DNA of 64,000 bases from Microbulbifer sp. YPW1 (GTDB lineage Bacteria; Pseudomonadota; Gammaproteobacteria; Pseudomonadales; Cellvibrionaceae), in contig NZ_CP055157.1 in assembly GCF_013367775.1 (NCBI RefSeq), positions 2,981,001 through 3,045,000 on the forward strand, read 5' to 3'. Below the pieces are notes generated by a model that was given only the letters and a program-made list of their open reading frames with translations, did not search any database and was not told the DNA's origin. Shown here piece after piece: positions 1 to 10,717 of the stretch; position 1 is the first letter of the stretch, and every line of letters begins with the position of its first letter. A program made the position numbers and the translations under genes.

Positions 1-1567
1 TACCTGTGCCATCCACGGTACCGTCAGCGGTTTTCATCGCCACTTCCGCGCGGCCGTCGCCATCGTAGTCGTAGGCCTGGAACTGGGTGTAGTGGGCGCC
101 CGCGCGAATGTTGCGCCCCAGATTGATACGCCACAGGCGTTCGCCATTGAGACGATAGGCATCCATGTAGACGTTGCCGGTAAAACCACTCTGGGAATTA
201 TCGCGTGAGTTACTGGGGTCCCATTTTACAATCAGTTCATACTGGCCATCACCGGTAAGGTCGGCTGCGCTGGCATCGTTGGCGGAATAGGTGTAGCCGG
301 GCCCGCCCGCCGGGCGCTGGATCGGTACGTCAAAAAAGCCGTTCCCGTCGAACACGAGTTCTGCGGGTGCCGGCGCACCCTCGCTGCCATTGGTCACTGC
401 ACGTACTGAATAGGCGGCACCGGCAGACCCGTTCCGGTCCAGATAGTTGCTCGCGCCTGTAATCAGTTGGCTATTGATTTTTTGACCATCGCGGTAAAGG
501 TTGAAGGCGACATCCGGGTCGTCGGTGCCAAGAATGCGCCAGCTCACCAGGTTTCCATTGCCGGTGGGCACGACGGTCAAGCCGCGTGTCAAATGTTCCA
601 TCTGATAGTTGCCACCACCGGTGGAAGTACAGGCACCGGCAGATGGTCCGTCGCCAGTTGCCGTGAGGGCGTCGATATTTGCCAGGCCGTCGCTGCCCGA
701 GGCAACCAGTTCTATGGTGTTTTCCCCAGCGGTCAGCGCGACCACGACGCTAGCCTGGCTCCAGCTGGTCCAGCCGCCGGTGGAGGGAAAATCCACGCTG
801 GCCAGGTCGGCACCGTTGACGCGCACACTGGCGGGCCGGTTTGCACTGCCGCCGTTGGCAAAGCGCCAGTCCAGCAGGTAATCGCTGGCAGATGCCGCAT
901 TCAGGCTCCAGCGAATGCGCGTTCCGCTCAGGTTGTGGGTATTGGCGAAGCCACCGCCGGTGAATCCGGCATTATTGCTATCGATACTACCGTCGACACC
1001 ACAGAATCCGGTAGCGTTTTCCTGCAGGGTAATCGCGTTTCCACCACCGGACGAACCGCCGCTGCCCGAAGAGCCGGAACCACCACTGGAGGAAGAGCTT
1101 GAAGACGAACTTGAAGAGCCACCGCCGGACGAGCTGCTCGACGAACCGCCACCGTTACACACTGTGCCATTAAGGGTGAAAACGGCTGGGATCTGCGCCG
1201 GGGGCACGGCGTCGGTCAGCTGGATACCAAAGTTGTGGGTGGCGCCGGGGGCGATGGTGCCATTCCAATGGCTGGCGGCATTGGAGGCACGGATACGGGT
1301 GCCACTTTGCACAATATTCGCATTCCAGCCGCCGCTGTGGCTTTCACCACTGCCGACATCCCACTCCAGGGTCCAGCCGGCAATGGGCGCATTGCCGGTA
1401 TTGGTGATGCCCACGTCGGCCTGATAAGCGCCGTTCCAGTCGCTGATGGGATAGTCCACGTCACAGGAAATGGATTCCTGTGACTGCGCCAGCGAAGGCA
1501 AAAGCCCAATACTGGCTGCGGCCGCGACCCAGAGCCGGGCGGGGAACAAAAGGGGTTTTTTGTTCAT
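1..1567 (-). CDS. Secreted PL11 rhamnogalacturonan lyase with CBM2 and CBM35 (C-terminus outside window)
   Basis: About 522 residues are visible before the gene runs off the window. Order: signal peptide (about 1-29, ending LPSLAQSQ), CBM2 (about 30-137, paired Cys35/Cys137, motifs SDWNGAY and WNGTIAPG), a Ser/Gly linker (138-176), a CBM35-like module (about 177-304, GFCGVDGSIDSNNAGFTGG), then the start of a PL11 catalytic domain from about 319 (HLTRGLTVVPTGNGNLVSW, LGTDDPDVAFNLYRDG, GRNIRAGAHYTQFQAYDYDG). PL11 enzymes cleave the rhamnogalacturonan I backbone of pectin by beta-elimination; CBM2 would anchor the enzyme to cellulose and CBM35 to uronic-acid-containing pectin. It is the last of three minus-strand CAZyme genes. 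The family call is firm from the repeated DGDG/DGQ propeller motifs, but the catalytic region is only partly visible. Confidence 0.88.
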   Translation of the reverse strand, partial: MNKKPLLFPARLWVAAAASIGLLPSLAQSQESISCDVDYPISDWNGAYQADVGITNTGNAPIAGWTLEWDVGSGESHSGGWNANIVQSGTRIRASNAASHWNGTIAPGATHNFGIQLTDAVPPAQIPAVFTLNGTVCNGGGSSSSSSGGGSSSSSSSSSSSGGSGSSGSGGSSGGGNAITLQENATGFCGVDGSIDSNNAGFTGGGFANTHNLSGTRIRWSLNAASASDYLLDWRFANGGSANRPASVRVNGADLASVDFPSTGGWTSWSQASVVVALTAGENTIELVASGSDGLANIDALTATGDGPSAGACTSTGGGNYQMEHLTRGLTVVPTGNGNLVSWRILGTDDPDVAFNLYRDGQKINSQLITGASNYLDRNGSAGAAYSVRAVTNGSEGAPAPAELVFDGNGFFDVPIQRPAGGPGYTYSANDASAADLTGDGQYELIVKWDPSNSRDNSQSGFTGNVYMDAYRLNGERLWRINLGRNIRAGAHYTQFQAYDYDGDGRAEVAMKTADGTVDGTG

Positions 1568-1821
1568 CGTCATTGTCTCTCTTGTTGCGTAAGTTTTTAT
1601 TTTTATCGGGGTACTTGGCGCTTGTTATTAGTGAGTAGTTTAATTTTCCGGAATGTGCGCCTGATCCGGAGCCATTTGAGTTCCTCCTTTGGCCAGCAAA
1701 TGAACGCAGCCGGCGTTTTTACAGCCGCGGGCTGAATCACCGGTTGATCAAAAATGAGATCACAGGAAAATTTAAAAACTATTCACTGTGACCCCGGTTT
1801 ATGTCGGATGGGTTGTTTATT

Positions 1822-3723
1822 TCAGTCGCCGCTGCAGGTGGGCAGACTGAAGTTGCCGTTGTGCACGCCCTGGAAACCGAACGTCGCTGATACTCCCGGT
1901 TGCAGGCTGCCATTCCACTCCAGATTACTCACGGTGATCGTCTGTTCGTCGTCACTGGCCTGGAAAACGCCGCCCCAGCCGCTGTCAAACTGGGTGCCCG
2001 GTGCAAAGCGGAGCGCTGCCGACCAGCCGCTCAACGGCGTATTGCCACCATTGGTTACGGTGACTGTGTTAATGACAAACCCGTCTGCCCACACATCGGC
2101 GGTACCCAGTTCACAGATGACGTCCGTTTCGGGCTCTGGTTCCGGTTCGGGGGTGGTTTCACTGACGACTTCAATGTACAGGCTGTCACTGGCGGGCAGT
2201 TCGATACCACCATTGTCTATCGCAACCAGCTGCAGCTGGTATGTGCCGATTTCTGCGGGCGCTGTGACCGTGGTAGGGCTGCTATTGGCGGTAGCGACCA
2301 GGCCACCATCCAGGTAAATGTTGGCGCCGCTGCTCTTGCGCAGGTTGAATGCAATGGATACGGGTTCTTCAGGCAGGAACTGGCTGCCATCAGTCGGCGA
2401 GACGACATTCAGCTTCGGTGTTTCTGTGCCGTAATATTCGCTGACGCTAATACCGGTGGCGCTACTGCCCAGTGCTACTTCGTGATCCAGCCCTACGAAC
2501 TTGCCGTCGGTGTTTTTCCACAGCGCACTTTCCAGTAGCGCGTATTTTTCTTCGTCCCAGGTCTTCCAATCGTATCCCCACAGGCCCCCGGTATCGCCGG
2601 AGTTGGGATTCAGGCACCAGAAGGTGTGATGCAGCTTGTGCTCGACAATCAAATCGCGGGCATACCCCATCCATTTTTCGTTCTGGCCGCCATCCATATG
2701 GCCACCCCACTCACCGAACAGCAGCGGTGAAATACCCTGTTCGTACAGGTAGAACCAGTTGTCCCGCCAGGCGTCATTGATCAGGGATTCATAGGTGAAG
2801 TCCGGCTCGAACCAGGGCTGCTGGTAGACGGAAGGGCCGTAAATATGTGGTGAGTAAACCAGCTGGTCCTGATTGGGCCCGAGATCGATGGGGTGATCGA
2901 CCACACCGCGCAGATTGCCGCCCCACCAGTAGTTGTGGAAGTCCTTGCTGGAATTGCTGTTCCAGGTCACGCCGTCTTTGGGATAGGACTCGATGCCCTC
3001 GCACAGCACCAGCAGATTGGGATTGATGGCCAGTACCCGTTTTGACGCCGTTTCACAGGCGTGTTTCCAGTTGGTCTCGTCGGTGGAGCTGTCCCATTTG
3101 GCGAATGGCGAATCCGCCCAGGGTTTGCCGTGGGGTTCGTTCTCGATATCGAAGGCGAGTATGGTGTCGTCGTTTTTGTAGCGTTCCGCCATCCATTCCC
3201 AGGTCTGGTAAAAAATCTTGGTAGTAAATACGTCGTCGTACCACATGGGGGCAAAGTGACCGGAGTTGTCCGCCTTTGCACTGTGTACATCAATCAGGAT
3301 TTTGACCCCGTACTTTTTCGCCTGGACGACCACCGCATCAAAGATTTCCAGAGACGTTTTGCCTTCCAGCTCCGGGTTTACATAATCGTTGATACTGGGT
3401 ACCGCGGCGAGGCCGCTCTGCCACTCGTAAATCAGTTCGGTAGAGATGGGGATCCGCAGAATATTGATTCCGCGGCCGGCCAGGTCCGCCATGGCTTCTT
3501 CGAGATTTACCGCCCACAGGCCGTGAAATACCCGCTCGCTGGTATTGAAGCCAAACCAGTTGGCACCGGTGAGCCACACCGGGTTGCCCTGTTGATCCAC
3601 AATCTGATTGCCTTGCACATGCAACCAGTCGTCATCGGGTTGTGCCTGGACTTGGGCATGCGTATTCATGTTTATGGCAAGCGTCAGTGCGCTGGTAAGC
3701 GCAAGCAGGTTTAGTTTATTCAT
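1822..3723 (-). CDS. Secreted GH5 endo-beta-1,4-glucanase with C-terminal CBM2
   Basis: A 633-residue precursor. Signal peptide about 1-24 ([13 protein letters not shown]); GH5 catalytic domain about 30-400 with acid/base Glu196 in FDIENEPHG and nucleophile Glu338 in LLFGEWGG; the fold resembles subfamily GH5_1 ([33 protein letters not shown]). An Ig/Big-like domain ([14 protein letters not shown]...) and a [10 protein letters not shown] linker lead to a CBM2 (about 535-633, ending [13 protein letters not shown]). It should hydrolyse internal beta-1,4 bonds of cellulose outside the cell. An ATG 60 codons further upstream is possible but would run into the tail of the GH9 gene; the start at 3723 is preceded by GAGGAA and opens the signal peptide. 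It lies 88 bp downstream of the GH9 gene, with a strong hairpin between them. Confidence 0.93.
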   Translation of the reverse strand: MNKLNLLALTSALTLAINMNTHAQVQAQPDDDWLHVQGNQIVDQQGNPVWLTGANWFGFNTSERVFHGLWAVNLEEAMADLAGRGINILRIPISTELIYEWQSGLAAVPSINDYVNPELEGKTSLEIFDAVVVQAKKYGVKILIDVHSAKADNSGHFAPMWYDDVFTTKIFYQTWEWMAERYKNDDTILAFDIENEPHGKPWADSPFAKWDSSTDETNWKHACETASKRVLAINPNLLVLCEGIESYPKDGVTWNSNSSKDFHNYWWGGNLRGVVDHPIDLGPNQDQLVYSPHIYGPSVYQQPWFEPDFTYESLINDAWRDNWFYLYEQGISPLLFGEWGGHMDGGQNEKWMGYARDLIVEHKLHHTFWCLNPNSGDTGGLWGYDWKTWDEEKYALLESALWKNTDGKFVGLDHEVALGSSATGISVSEYYGTETPKLNVVSPTDGSQFLPEEPVSIAFNLRKSSGANIYLDGGLVATANSSPTTVTAPAEIGTYQLQLVAIDNGGIELPASDSLYIEVVSETTPEPEPEPETDVICELGTADVWADGFVINTVTVTNGGNTPLSGWSAALRFAPGTQFDSGWGGVFQASDDEQTITVSNLEWNGSLQPGVSATFGFQGVHNGNFSLPTCSGD

Positions 3724-3766
3724 GGGTTCCTCATTATTCTTATCCGGTTTTTTACTGCTTGAAGAG

Positions 3767-3792
3767 AAGTCCCCGGCGGAAGCCGGGGACTT
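3767..3792 (-). terminator. Strong hairpin between the GH9 and GH5 genes
   Basis: AAGTCCCCGGC and GCCGGGGACTT pair perfectly over 11 bp around a GGAA (TTCC on the transcribed strand) loop. It lies 20 bp beyond the GH9 stop codon and 44 bp before the GH5 start on the minus strand. There is no T-run after the stem, so it may act as an RNA-stabilising or processing hairpin, or a weak terminator that sets different levels of the two cellulases. Confidence 0.55.
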
Positions 3793-3811
3793 GTTCAGGA
3801 GGGAGGTATGA

Positions 3812-6637
3812 TCAATCAGCACTGCAGGTCGGCAGGCTGAAGTTGCCGTTGTGGCCGCCCTGGAATCCAAGCACGGTGGAGCCACCGGGCTGCAGACTGC
3901 CATTCCAGGCCGCGTTGGAAACGGTTACCACCCGGCCGTCTGCCGAGAGGCTGAACTCACCGCTCCAGCCGTTTACCAGGGTGATGGGCTCGGCAAAGGT
4001 GAGCTGGATTTCCCACGCCTGGATTGCCTCGCTGCCGTCGTTGGTTACGGTGATATTGTTCAGCACGAAGCCGTTGTTCCAGGTGTCTGCACTCAGCGCT
4101 TCACAGCTGACGCCGTCACCGCCGCCAGTAGACTCCGCTTCCACGGTAATCGTCACACTGTCGCTGGCAGTGAGTTCTTCCCCGTCGTCAACGGCGCGCA
4201 CTTCGATCTGATGGTCACCGAGGCTCGGCGCCGGGATGACCAGATCGGTTGCGCCGCTGGCGCTGGATGTCAGCACGCCGTCGAAGTAGAGGTTCACACC
4301 GTCTGCGTACTGCAGTGTGTACTGCACGGTGATGTCTTCCCCTTCATCAAAGGTGCTGCCGCCGGCGGGGGCGGTGATGCTGACAGCGGGTATTGGCGGG
4401 GATTCCACATCGATGGTGACGGTGGCTGCCGGGGATACCGCACCGGCGTTGTCGGTGACGGTGTAGGTAAAACTGTCGGCGCCGAAGAAGCCTGCATCGG
4501 GGGTATACAGCAGCTCCGCACCGCTACCGCTCAGGCTGCCGTTGGCGGGACCGGTTGCCACGGTGTAGGCCGTGATACTGCCATCGCTGTCGCTGCCGGA
4601 CAGGGTCACCATTACCTGGGATTCGAACCCGGTCTGTACGTTCACGTCGCTCGCGCTGGGCGCACAGTTGATACCGGAGTCGCCGCCGCAGCCCTCACCG
4701 GGTTCCTGGCCCCAGATCAGTTCGCCGTCGTCGTACAGTGCGATCAGCGGTGCCTCTTCGCGGCTGCTGCCGTAATTATCCCAGGAGGGGTCGTTGCTTG
4801 GATCCCAGGGCAGACCTTCCGGTACCGCAATTCGGAACTGGGTTTCCTTCTTGCTCGCGGACTGGCCGCCGGGATAGATATCCACACCGGCAAATGACAC
4901 TTCCACATAGAAAATGTTGTCCGCGGGATCGCCCCAGGGATGGGGGCCGGTGAAGCCGCTGGCCTGACTGTAGGCACTGGCGAGTTGCAGGTCGCTGGCG
5001 GAGTAGCCCGCGTCGACCAGTTCGGAAATGTCGATCCAGTAGCGCAGGCTCAGGTTGTCGGTGAGACGTGCCGGCCAGGCGCTGCGGTTGTGTGGGCGCG
5101 CGCTGATTTCTGTGTGGCGGGGGCCAGTGGAATTCAGTTTGGCATCCACGAAGAATTCCGTATCGCGGGTTTCCGGTGCCGGGAAACTGTCCTCTGGAAT
5201 CGGGTTGCCACCGAAGTCCAGCCACAGGCGCGCCAGGGCACCGGTAAAGCCGGCGTTGTAGTCCGTGGCCACTTCGTTCAGTACGTAATCACCGCGGTCA
5301 TTCTCGAAGCCATCACTGGGATCCGGGCCGCCCACGAGGGCGCCGACCAGGGTGTGGCGGTTGTCGATCGGATCCGCCAGGCTGTCGTTCCAGGAACCGT
5401 GCGCGGTGCGGTGATGGGGCGAGGTGGGATACACAGAGCCGTAACCGATCTGGTAGCTCATGTTCATCGGGTTGTCGCCGAGCAGATATTCCATCTGGCC
5501 CGCGGCAAAATCGTAATACGTCTGCGCCTTCGGGTTACCCGGGTCTACCTGATTGAGGTAGTCCGCATACACCAGCGCGATAAACGAGGTATTGGAGGTG
5601 TAGCGCGCTGCCCCCCACTGATCCAGATGCGCGAGGCCACCGGGGGTGTAGCGCACACGATTGCCCTCGTAGCCGGTGGTCCAGAAGTCCAGCCAGCGTT
5701 CGGCATCGGCCCGGTACTGGGGGTTGTCGGTAAGCTGCGACATCAGCACGTAACTGCCGTAGCTCTTGTCATCCCAGGCGTGGGTCCATTTGTAGGAGCG
5801 GGTTGTGGATTGCGGTTCGGTGGACAGGTTGGCGTAATAGCTGTTGGCCTTGTCCAGGTAGGACTGTTCGCCGGTGGCGCGATACAGCCAGGCCGCCCCC
5901 CAGACCAGCTCGTCGTTATAGCCACTCCAGGAGTTGTAGAAGCTGGTGGCGTCGGTAATACACTCGCTGTAGGCGCCGCGATAATTGTCCGCAAAACTGT
6001 ACAGTTGCTCTGCGTGCTGCAGCAGGTTGGCCGCATAGCCGGCGTCGGTGGACTCGAACACCATGGAGATCGCGGCCAGTGCCGCGGCAGTCTCCCCGGC
6101 CAGGTCCGAGCCCGGGCAGCTGGCATCCACCTTGTAGGAGGGGCGGGCCATCGGCATTACTTCTGCAGAACCCCACCAGGCGTGGTCTGCACTGCCGTTG
6201 CCTACCTGGCCCCACAGTTCATCGGGCGCGGTGTGGGCTTTGACAAAGTAGTCTGCGACAAAGCGCAGGTTATTCAGCATGTGTGGCAGCTGACCGGTCT
6301 GCGCGTAGGCCTCGCGATTCTCCACGACGCCCCAGGCCAGCACGGTGGCGCTGGCGGCCATGGGGAAGCCGAATTTCACGTGGTCACCGGCGTCGTACCA
6401 GCCACCGGTCAGGTCTACATTCTGGTCAGCGCCATCCTGCATTCCGGAGTCACCGCGCCATTCATTGCGGTTCCAGCTGGGAATCGGGCCTGACTGCTGG
6501 GCCTCGTAGAAATAAATGGATTTCTGTAGCGCCTCGCCGTAGTTGGCGGCGAGGGCACCGGAAGAAAACAGTGCGGAACCGGCCAGGGTCGCGGCGATGG
6601 CGGCACTGAGCGGTTTGCTGGCTCTGATCAATCGCAT
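3812..6637 (-). CDS. Secreted multidomain GH9 cellulase (GH9-CBM3c-Ig-Ig-CBM2)
   Basis: A 941-residue precursor with a signal peptide (about 1-31, ending [11 protein letters not shown]). The GH9 catalytic domain (about 32-480) shows the aspartates of [18 protein letters not shown] (Asp82, Asp85), the [11 protein letters not shown] histidine motif and the [11 protein letters not shown] glutamate/aspartate motif. A CBM3c-like module follows (about 500-650, [19 protein letters not shown]), the usual partner that makes GH9 enzymes processive endoglucanases. Then come a cadherin/Big-like repeat ([26 protein letters not shown]), an Ig-like repeat ([18 protein letters not shown]) and a C-terminal CBM2 (about 840-941). 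It probably degrades crystalline cellulose together with the GH5 enzyme just downstream. The 146 bp upstream, toward bioA, should hold its promoter. Confidence 0.93.
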   Translation of the reverse strand: MRLIRASKPLSAAIAATLAGSALFSSGALAANYGEALQKSIYFYEAQQSGPIPSWNRNEWRGDSGMQDGADQNVDLTGGWYDAGDHVKFGFPMAASATVLAWGVVENREAYAQTGQLPHMLNNLRFVADYFVKAHTAPDELWGQVGNGSADHAWWGSAEVMPMARPSYKVDASCPGSDLAGETAAALAAISMVFESTDAGYAANLLQHAEQLYSFADNYRGAYSECITDATSFYNSWSGYNDELVWGAAWLYRATGEQSYLDKANSYYANLSTEPQSTTRSYKWTHAWDDKSYGSYVLMSQLTDNPQYRADAERWLDFWTTGYEGNRVRYTPGGLAHLDQWGAARYTSNTSFIALVYADYLNQVDPGNPKAQTYYDFAAGQMEYLLGDNPMNMSYQIGYGSVYPTSPHHRTAHGSWNDSLADPIDNRHTLVGALVGGPDPSDGFENDRGDYVLNEVATDYNAGFTGALARLWLDFGGNPIPEDSFPAPETRDTEFFVDAKLNSTGPRHTEISARPHNRSAWPARLTDNLSLRYWIDISELVDAGYSASDLQLASAYSQASGFTGPHPWGDPADNIFYVEVSFAGVDIYPGGQSASKKETQFRIAVPEGLPWDPSNDPSWDNYGSSREEAPLIALYDDGELIWGQEPGEGCGGDSGINCAPSASDVNVQTGFESQVMVTLSGSDSDGSITAYTVATGPANGSLSGSGAELLYTPDAGFFGADSFTYTVTDNAGAVSPAATVTIDVESPPIPAVSITAPAGGSTFDEGEDITVQYTLQYADGVNLYFDGVLTSSASGATDLVIPAPSLGDHQIEVRAVDDGEELTASDSVTITVEAESTGGGDGVSCEALSADTWNNGFVLNNITVTNDGSEAIQAWEIQLTFAEPITLVNGWSGEFSLSADGRVVTVSNAAWNGSLQPGGSTVLGFQGGHNGNFSLPTCSAD

Positions 6638-6783
6638 GGTAAAAAATCCTTCTTGTAAATTATTGTTTTCGGGCAGGTGGATTGCCCGGCGAGCCTTTGC
6701 ACTCGCACAAGAAGGACGTATTGCGATTTACTTCGGGAAAGCTTTCTCCGCCAGCTTTTACATTTTGTGATGGATTACGAGTT

Positions 6784-8055
6784 TCAGAGTGCGGAGAGCG
6801 TTTCGTTCATGGCACTTGTCAGCTGTGTCAGATCTGATGCAGAAATCATATACGGCGGCATGGTGTACACCAGTTTGCCGAAGGGGCGCAGCCACACACC
6901 GCGTTCGATCAGGCTTTCCTGAAGCGTGCGGTTATCCACAGGCTGTTTCATCTCCACGACACCAATGGCGCCCAGCACCCGCACATCGGCAACCCCGTTG
7001 GCGTTCTTGAGGGGCGCCAGTTCTTCCTGCAGTTGCGCTTCAATACCTTGCACCTGCTGTTGCCAGTCGCGTTTCAGCAGCAGGTCGATACTGGCATTGG
7101 CAACGGCGCAGGCCATGGGGTTACCCATAAAGGTCGGGCCGTGCATGAATACGCCGGCTTCGCCATTGCAGATTCCATTGGCGACTTTGTCAGTACACAA
7201 GGTGGCCGCCATGGTCATGGTGCCGCCGGTGAGTGCTTTGCCGAGGGTGAGGATGTCCGGGCTGATGCCTGCGTGCTCACAGGCAAACATTTTGCCGCTG
7301 CGACCGAAGCCGGTGGCGATTTCGTCGGCGATCAGCAGCAGGTCGAATTCGTCACACAGTGCACGCACCTTGCGCAAGTATTCCGGGGAGTAGAAACGCA
7401 TACCGCCGGCACCCTGGACGATGGGTTCCAGAATGACCGCCGCCAGTTGCTGGTGATTCTGCTCAACCATTTTCTGCAGTTCGGCGATGTCTTCGTCAGT
7501 GCAGGGTTCGTCGAACCTGGGTTGCGGGGCGGGCGCGAACAGGTGCTGGGTGAGCTGGCTGGCAAACAGGTGGTGCATGCCGTTGACGGGGTCGCAGGTG
7601 GCCATGGCACCGAAGGTGTCGCCGTGGTAGCCGTTGCGCAGCGCGAGCAGTCGGTTTTTTTCCGGTTTTCCCTGGGACTGCCAGTATTGCAGGGCCATTT
7701 TGATGGCGACTTCGACGGAGACGGAGCCGGAGTCGGCGAGGAAGACTTTCTGCAGCGGTTCCGGGGTCAGGGCGACGAGCTTTTTGCTGAGTTCGATGGC
7801 GGGCTCGTGGGTAAGTCCGCCGAACATGACGTGGCTCATTTTTTCCATCTGTGCCTGCATGGCGGCATTCAGTTCGGGGACGTTGTAGCCGTGCAGGGTG
7901 CTCCACCAGGAGCTCATGCCGTCGATCAACCCGCGGCCGTCTTCCAGATAAATTCTTACCCCTTCGGCGCGTGCGATGGGGTAGACCGGAGGGGGATTGA
8001 TCAGGGAGGAGTAGGGGTGCCAGATGTGGTTTTTATCGAACTCTAGATCCATCAT
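6784..8055 (-). CDS. bioA: Adenosylmethionine-8-amino-7-oxononanoate aminotransferase
   Basis: A 423-residue class III PLP aminotransferase that makes 7,8-diaminopelargonate in biotin synthesis, with SAM as amino donor. Diagnostic motifs are HIWHPYSSL at the N-terminus, [40 protein letters not shown] and the PLP lysine in [10 protein letters not shown]. Two ATG codons are adjacent at 8055 and 8052; a longer reading to 8100 would enter the nested inverted repeat and lacks family similarity. No other biotin gene is in the window, so bioA is separate from any bio operon here. Confidence 0.95.
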   Translation of the reverse strand: MMDLEFDKNHIWHPYSSLINPPPVYPIARAEGVRIYLEDGRGLIDGMSSWWSTLHGYNVPELNAAMQAQMEKMSHVMFGGLTHEPAIELSKKLVALTPEPLQKVFLADSGSVSVEVAIKMALQYWQSQGKPEKNRLLALRNGYHGDTFGAMATCDPVNGMHHLFASQLTQHLFAPAPQPRFDEPCTDEDIAELQKMVEQNHQQLAAVILEPIVQGAGGMRFYSPEYLRKVRALCDEFDLLLIADEIATGFGRSGKMFACEHAGISPDILTLGKALTGGTMTMAATLCTDKVANGICNGEAGVFMHGPTFMGNPMACAVANASIDLLLKRDWQQQVQGIEAQLQEELAPLKNANGVADVRVLGAIGVVEMKQPVDNRTLQESLIERGVWLRPFGKLVYTMPPYMISASDLTQLTSAMNETLSAL

Positions 8056-8090
8056 GGTTTGGTGGAATTCTTCTTTAGCAGGTGGGTGGC

Positions 8091-8202
8091 GGGGAAGCAC
8101 CGGGGAGCTGTTTTCGGAACCGCTGTGAATACATCCATGTACGCTGCGTCGGCGACGTCCCTGTCGCCGACGCTTCCGAAAACAGCTCCCCGGTACTTCC
8201 CC
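8091..8202. repeat. Nested inverted-repeat element (copy 1)
   Basis: Outer arms 8091-8119 and 8174-8202 are complementary at 28 of 29 positions. Inside sit a small hairpin TACAT-CC-ATGTA (8130-8141) and an 11-bp perfect stem GCGTCGGCGAC / GTCGCCGACGC (8146-8173) with a 6-nt loop. The element lies in the 208-bp gap between the end of ybbP and the start of bioA. A second element with the same architecture but different arm sequence lies at 12355-12470. It could be a REP-like or MITE-like repeat or an RNA structure ending the ybbP transcript; no transposase is nearby. Confidence 0.8.
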
Positions 8203-8263
8203 TTCAATTCAAGTAGTTGTACTTCGTTAGCCTTGTGTTATTCCAGCAATATCACTTCGGGAA

Positions 8264-10717
8264 TTAAGCCAACTCTCTTAAAACTTTCAACGGCGGCTGG
8301 CTCACCGCACTGCGGCAGGCGAGAGTGCCGGCGGTACCGACAAGCAACGCGCCCACCAGCGGGCCGAGTATCCACAGGCCCGGGTGGAAATTGAATGGCA
8401 GTTCAAACACCCGCTGCGAAAGCACTGCCAGTGTTGCCTCGGTGCCAAACGCCGCAAGCAAACCGGCCGCAATCCCCAACAACCCGAACTCGATCATCAG
8501 GCTGCGAATAAGCAGCTGCCGGCGGCCGCCCAGTGTGCGGATGACGGCGGCTTCCTGCAAGCGCTCGGCGATGCTGGCGCGGACGCCGGCGATCAGTACC
8601 AGGACGCCGGCGATCAGCATCAGGGCGAGGACGGATTCGATGGCGATGGCGACCTGGCCGATGGTTTCGCGGATATTGGCGATGATTTTGTCCAGCTCGA
8701 TGATGCTGACACTGGGGAAGTTTTTCACCAGTTCGTTGATAAACAGTTTTTCTTCCGGTGGCAGGTAAAAGCTCTGGATGTAGGTGGCCGGGAAGTCGTC
8801 GAGGCTACCGGGGGCGAACAGCATGAAGAAGTTGGGACGCATGCTGTTCCAGTCGAGGGTGCGCAGGCTGGTGATGGGGGCTTCGGTTTCGAGGCCGCCG
8901 ATGGAGAAGCGCAATACGTCACCCATTTCGAGTCCCAGCCGCGCGGCGACTTCGACTTCTACGGAGACACCTTCGGTGGTGTTTTCGTCCCACCATTCGC
9001 CGGCGACGATCTTGTTGTCGGCGGGGACGGTGTCGGTCCAGCTCAGGTTGAGTTCGCGGCGGATGGCGCCGTCTTTCTGTTCGCGCTCATCAACTGGGGT
9101 GCCGTTCACTGCGATCAGGCGGCCACGCACCATGGGGTAGAACTCGGTACCCTCGAGGTTTTTGCCTTCGATTTTCTGTTTGACGCCGTCCAGTTCGTAG
9201 GGGGCGATGTTGACCAGGAAGTGATTGGGGGCCTTTTCCGGCAGCTGCATCTGCCACTCATCGATCAGCGCGGTGCGGGCGTAGAACATGGCGAGCATGG
9301 CGAGCAGGCCGGTGCCGAAGGCCGCGATCAGCAGGGTGTTGAAGCCGGCGCGGCGTTGCAGGCTGCCGAGGGCGATGCGCCAGCTGCCGCCGAGGGCGGC
9401 GAGTTTGCCGCGTACCAGCAGGCGGTTGATTCCGGCGCTGCCAGCCACCAGCAGGCCCAGGCCGGCGAGTAGTGCCGCAGTAGTGGCGAGGCTGCCGGAA
9501 AGCCACCAGATCAGCAGCAGCATGGAAAGCGGGCCGGGGATCAGCCCGAGCCATTCGCGTTTGTCCGGGTTGCTCCAGTCCTGACGCAGGGTCTGCATGG
9601 GGTCGGTCTGTGCCAGGCGGAACAGTGGCGGCAGGGCGAAGCCGATCACACAGGCAAGACCGGTGGCGATGCCGACAATCAGCGGTTGCCAGCTGCTGGG
9701 CGGTGGTGTGACCGGGAAGAAGCCTTGCAACAGGTTTACCGCCTGGGATTGCACGAAGGAGCCGATGGCGAGGCCGACCGCGGTGGCGATCAGGGTGAGC
9801 GCGGTCATCTGGCCGATGTAGATGGCGAGAATTTTCTGTTTGCCCGCACCGAGGCTTTTCATTACTGCGACATAGTTGGCGTGACGCAGGCCGTAGCGGC
9901 GTGCGGCGAGGCCGACGGCCACGCTGGCCAGCAGAACCGCGAGGCTGCCGGCGAGGTACAGGAAGCTTTCCGCGCGATCCAGTGCCTTGGCAACCCGCGG
10001 CTGGCCTTCCTGCAGGTCGATCACCCGCTGGTGCTCGGTCAGGTGCGGCTTCAGCCACTTGAAATACTGTTTGAGGGCGGCGTCGTCACCGGCGAACAGG
10101 TAGCGGTAGGTGACGCGGCTGCCGGGCTGGAGAATATTGGTGGCAGCGAGGTCGTCGGCATGCATCATCAGGCGCGCGCCCATGGAGAACAAGTTGGCGC
10201 CGCGATCCGGTTCCTGGTCGATCAACCCGCTGACGGTAAACGTGCTGTCGCCCAGTTGCAGGTCGCTGCCGATTTCCAGGTTCATCAGCGGCAGCAGGCG
10301 CGGTTCCAGCCACACATTGCCCGGCGCGGGGCCCTGTTGCGTAGTGATTGGCGTCGCGGTGGTGGTGGTGCGCATCTCCAGTTTGCCCACCAGTGGGTAA
10401 CCGTCGCTCACGGCTTTTACCGAGGCAAACTGGAATTCGTCTCCGGCAGAGAGCATGGACGCGAAGCCGACCGTCTGCGCCTGTTGCAGGCCCAGCTCAC
10501 TGGCCTTGTCCAGCCACGCCTCCGGTACCGGCTTGCTGCTCTGCACCACCCGCTCGGCGGCGAGGAAGCTCTGGGACTGGATATACATGGCACGGGTCAG
10601 GCGATCGCCAAAGTGGGCGATGGCGGTGACGCAACTGACCGCCAGCACCAGCGCAGTGGCGATCAGTGCCAGTTCGCCGCCGCGCCAATCGCGGCTCAAT
10701 AGTCGAAGCGGTAGCAT
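8264..10717 (-). CDS. ybbP: YbbP-type ABC exporter permease (FtsX/MacB fold)
   Basis: An 817-residue inner-membrane permease. A first helix (LALIATALVLAVSCVTAIAH) precedes a large periplasmic domain; helix groups follow at about 255-420 (SLAVLLASVAVGLAARRYGLRHANYVAVMKSLGAG...) and 470-495, then a second periplasmic domain, and a C-terminal FtsX domain (VLALMLIAGVLVLIAGVRASIAERLQEAAVIRTLGGRR). Repeated FtsX domains with an adjacent ATPase and tesA match E. coli ybbA-ybbP, proposed to act in lipid-related export; the substrate is not established. Its ATG shares one base with the ybbA stop (TGATG), implying translational coupling. Confidence 0.88.
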   Translation of the reverse strand: MLPLRLLSRDWRGGELALIATALVLAVSCVTAIAHFGDRLTRAMYIQSQSFLAAERVVQSSKPVPEAWLDKASELGLQQAQTVGFASMLSAGDEFQFASVKAVSDGYPLVGKLEMRTTTTATPITTQQGPAPGNVWLEPRLLPLMNLEIGSDLQLGDSTFTVSGLIDQEPDRGANLFSMGARLMMHADDLAATNILQPGSRVTYRYLFAGDDAALKQYFKWLKPHLTEHQRVIDLQEGQPRVAKALDRAESFLYLAGSLAVLLASVAVGLAARRYGLRHANYVAVMKSLGAGKQKILAIYIGQMTALTLIATAVGLAIGSFVQSQAVNLLQGFFPVTPPPSSWQPLIVGIATGLACVIGFALPPLFRLAQTDPMQTLRQDWSNPDKREWLGLIPGPLSMLLLIWWLSGSLATTAALLAGLGLLVAGSAGINRLLVRGKLAALGGSWRIALGSLQRRAGFNTLLIAAFGTGLLAMLAMFYARTALIDEWQMQLPEKAPNHFLVNIAPYELDGVKQKIEGKNLEGTEFYPMVRGRLIAVNGTPVDEREQKDGAIRRELNLSWTDTVPADNKIVAGEWWDENTTEGVSVEVEVAARLGLEMGDVLRFSIGGLETEAPITSLRTLDWNSMRPNFFMLFAPGSLDDFPATYIQSFYLPPEEKLFINELVKNFPSVSIIELDKIIANIRETIGQVAIAIESVLALMLIAGVLVLIAGVRASIAERLQEAAVIRTLGGRRQLLIRSLMIEFGLLGIAAGLLAAFGTEATLAVLSQRVFELPFNFHPGLWILGPLVGALLVGTAGTLACRSAVSQPPLKVLRELA

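Noticed and set aside
1690..1745. CAGCCGCGGGCTG palindrome as terminator of the GH5 gene
   Set aside because: The stem is only 5 bp with no T-run in the transcribed direction, so it could be chance in this GC-rich gap.
4940..6493. 517-codon open frame on the plus strand
   Set aside because: It lies entirely antisense to the GH9 catalytic domain, is rich in Val/Gly/Arg as expected for a shadow frame in GC-rich DNA, and resembles no family.
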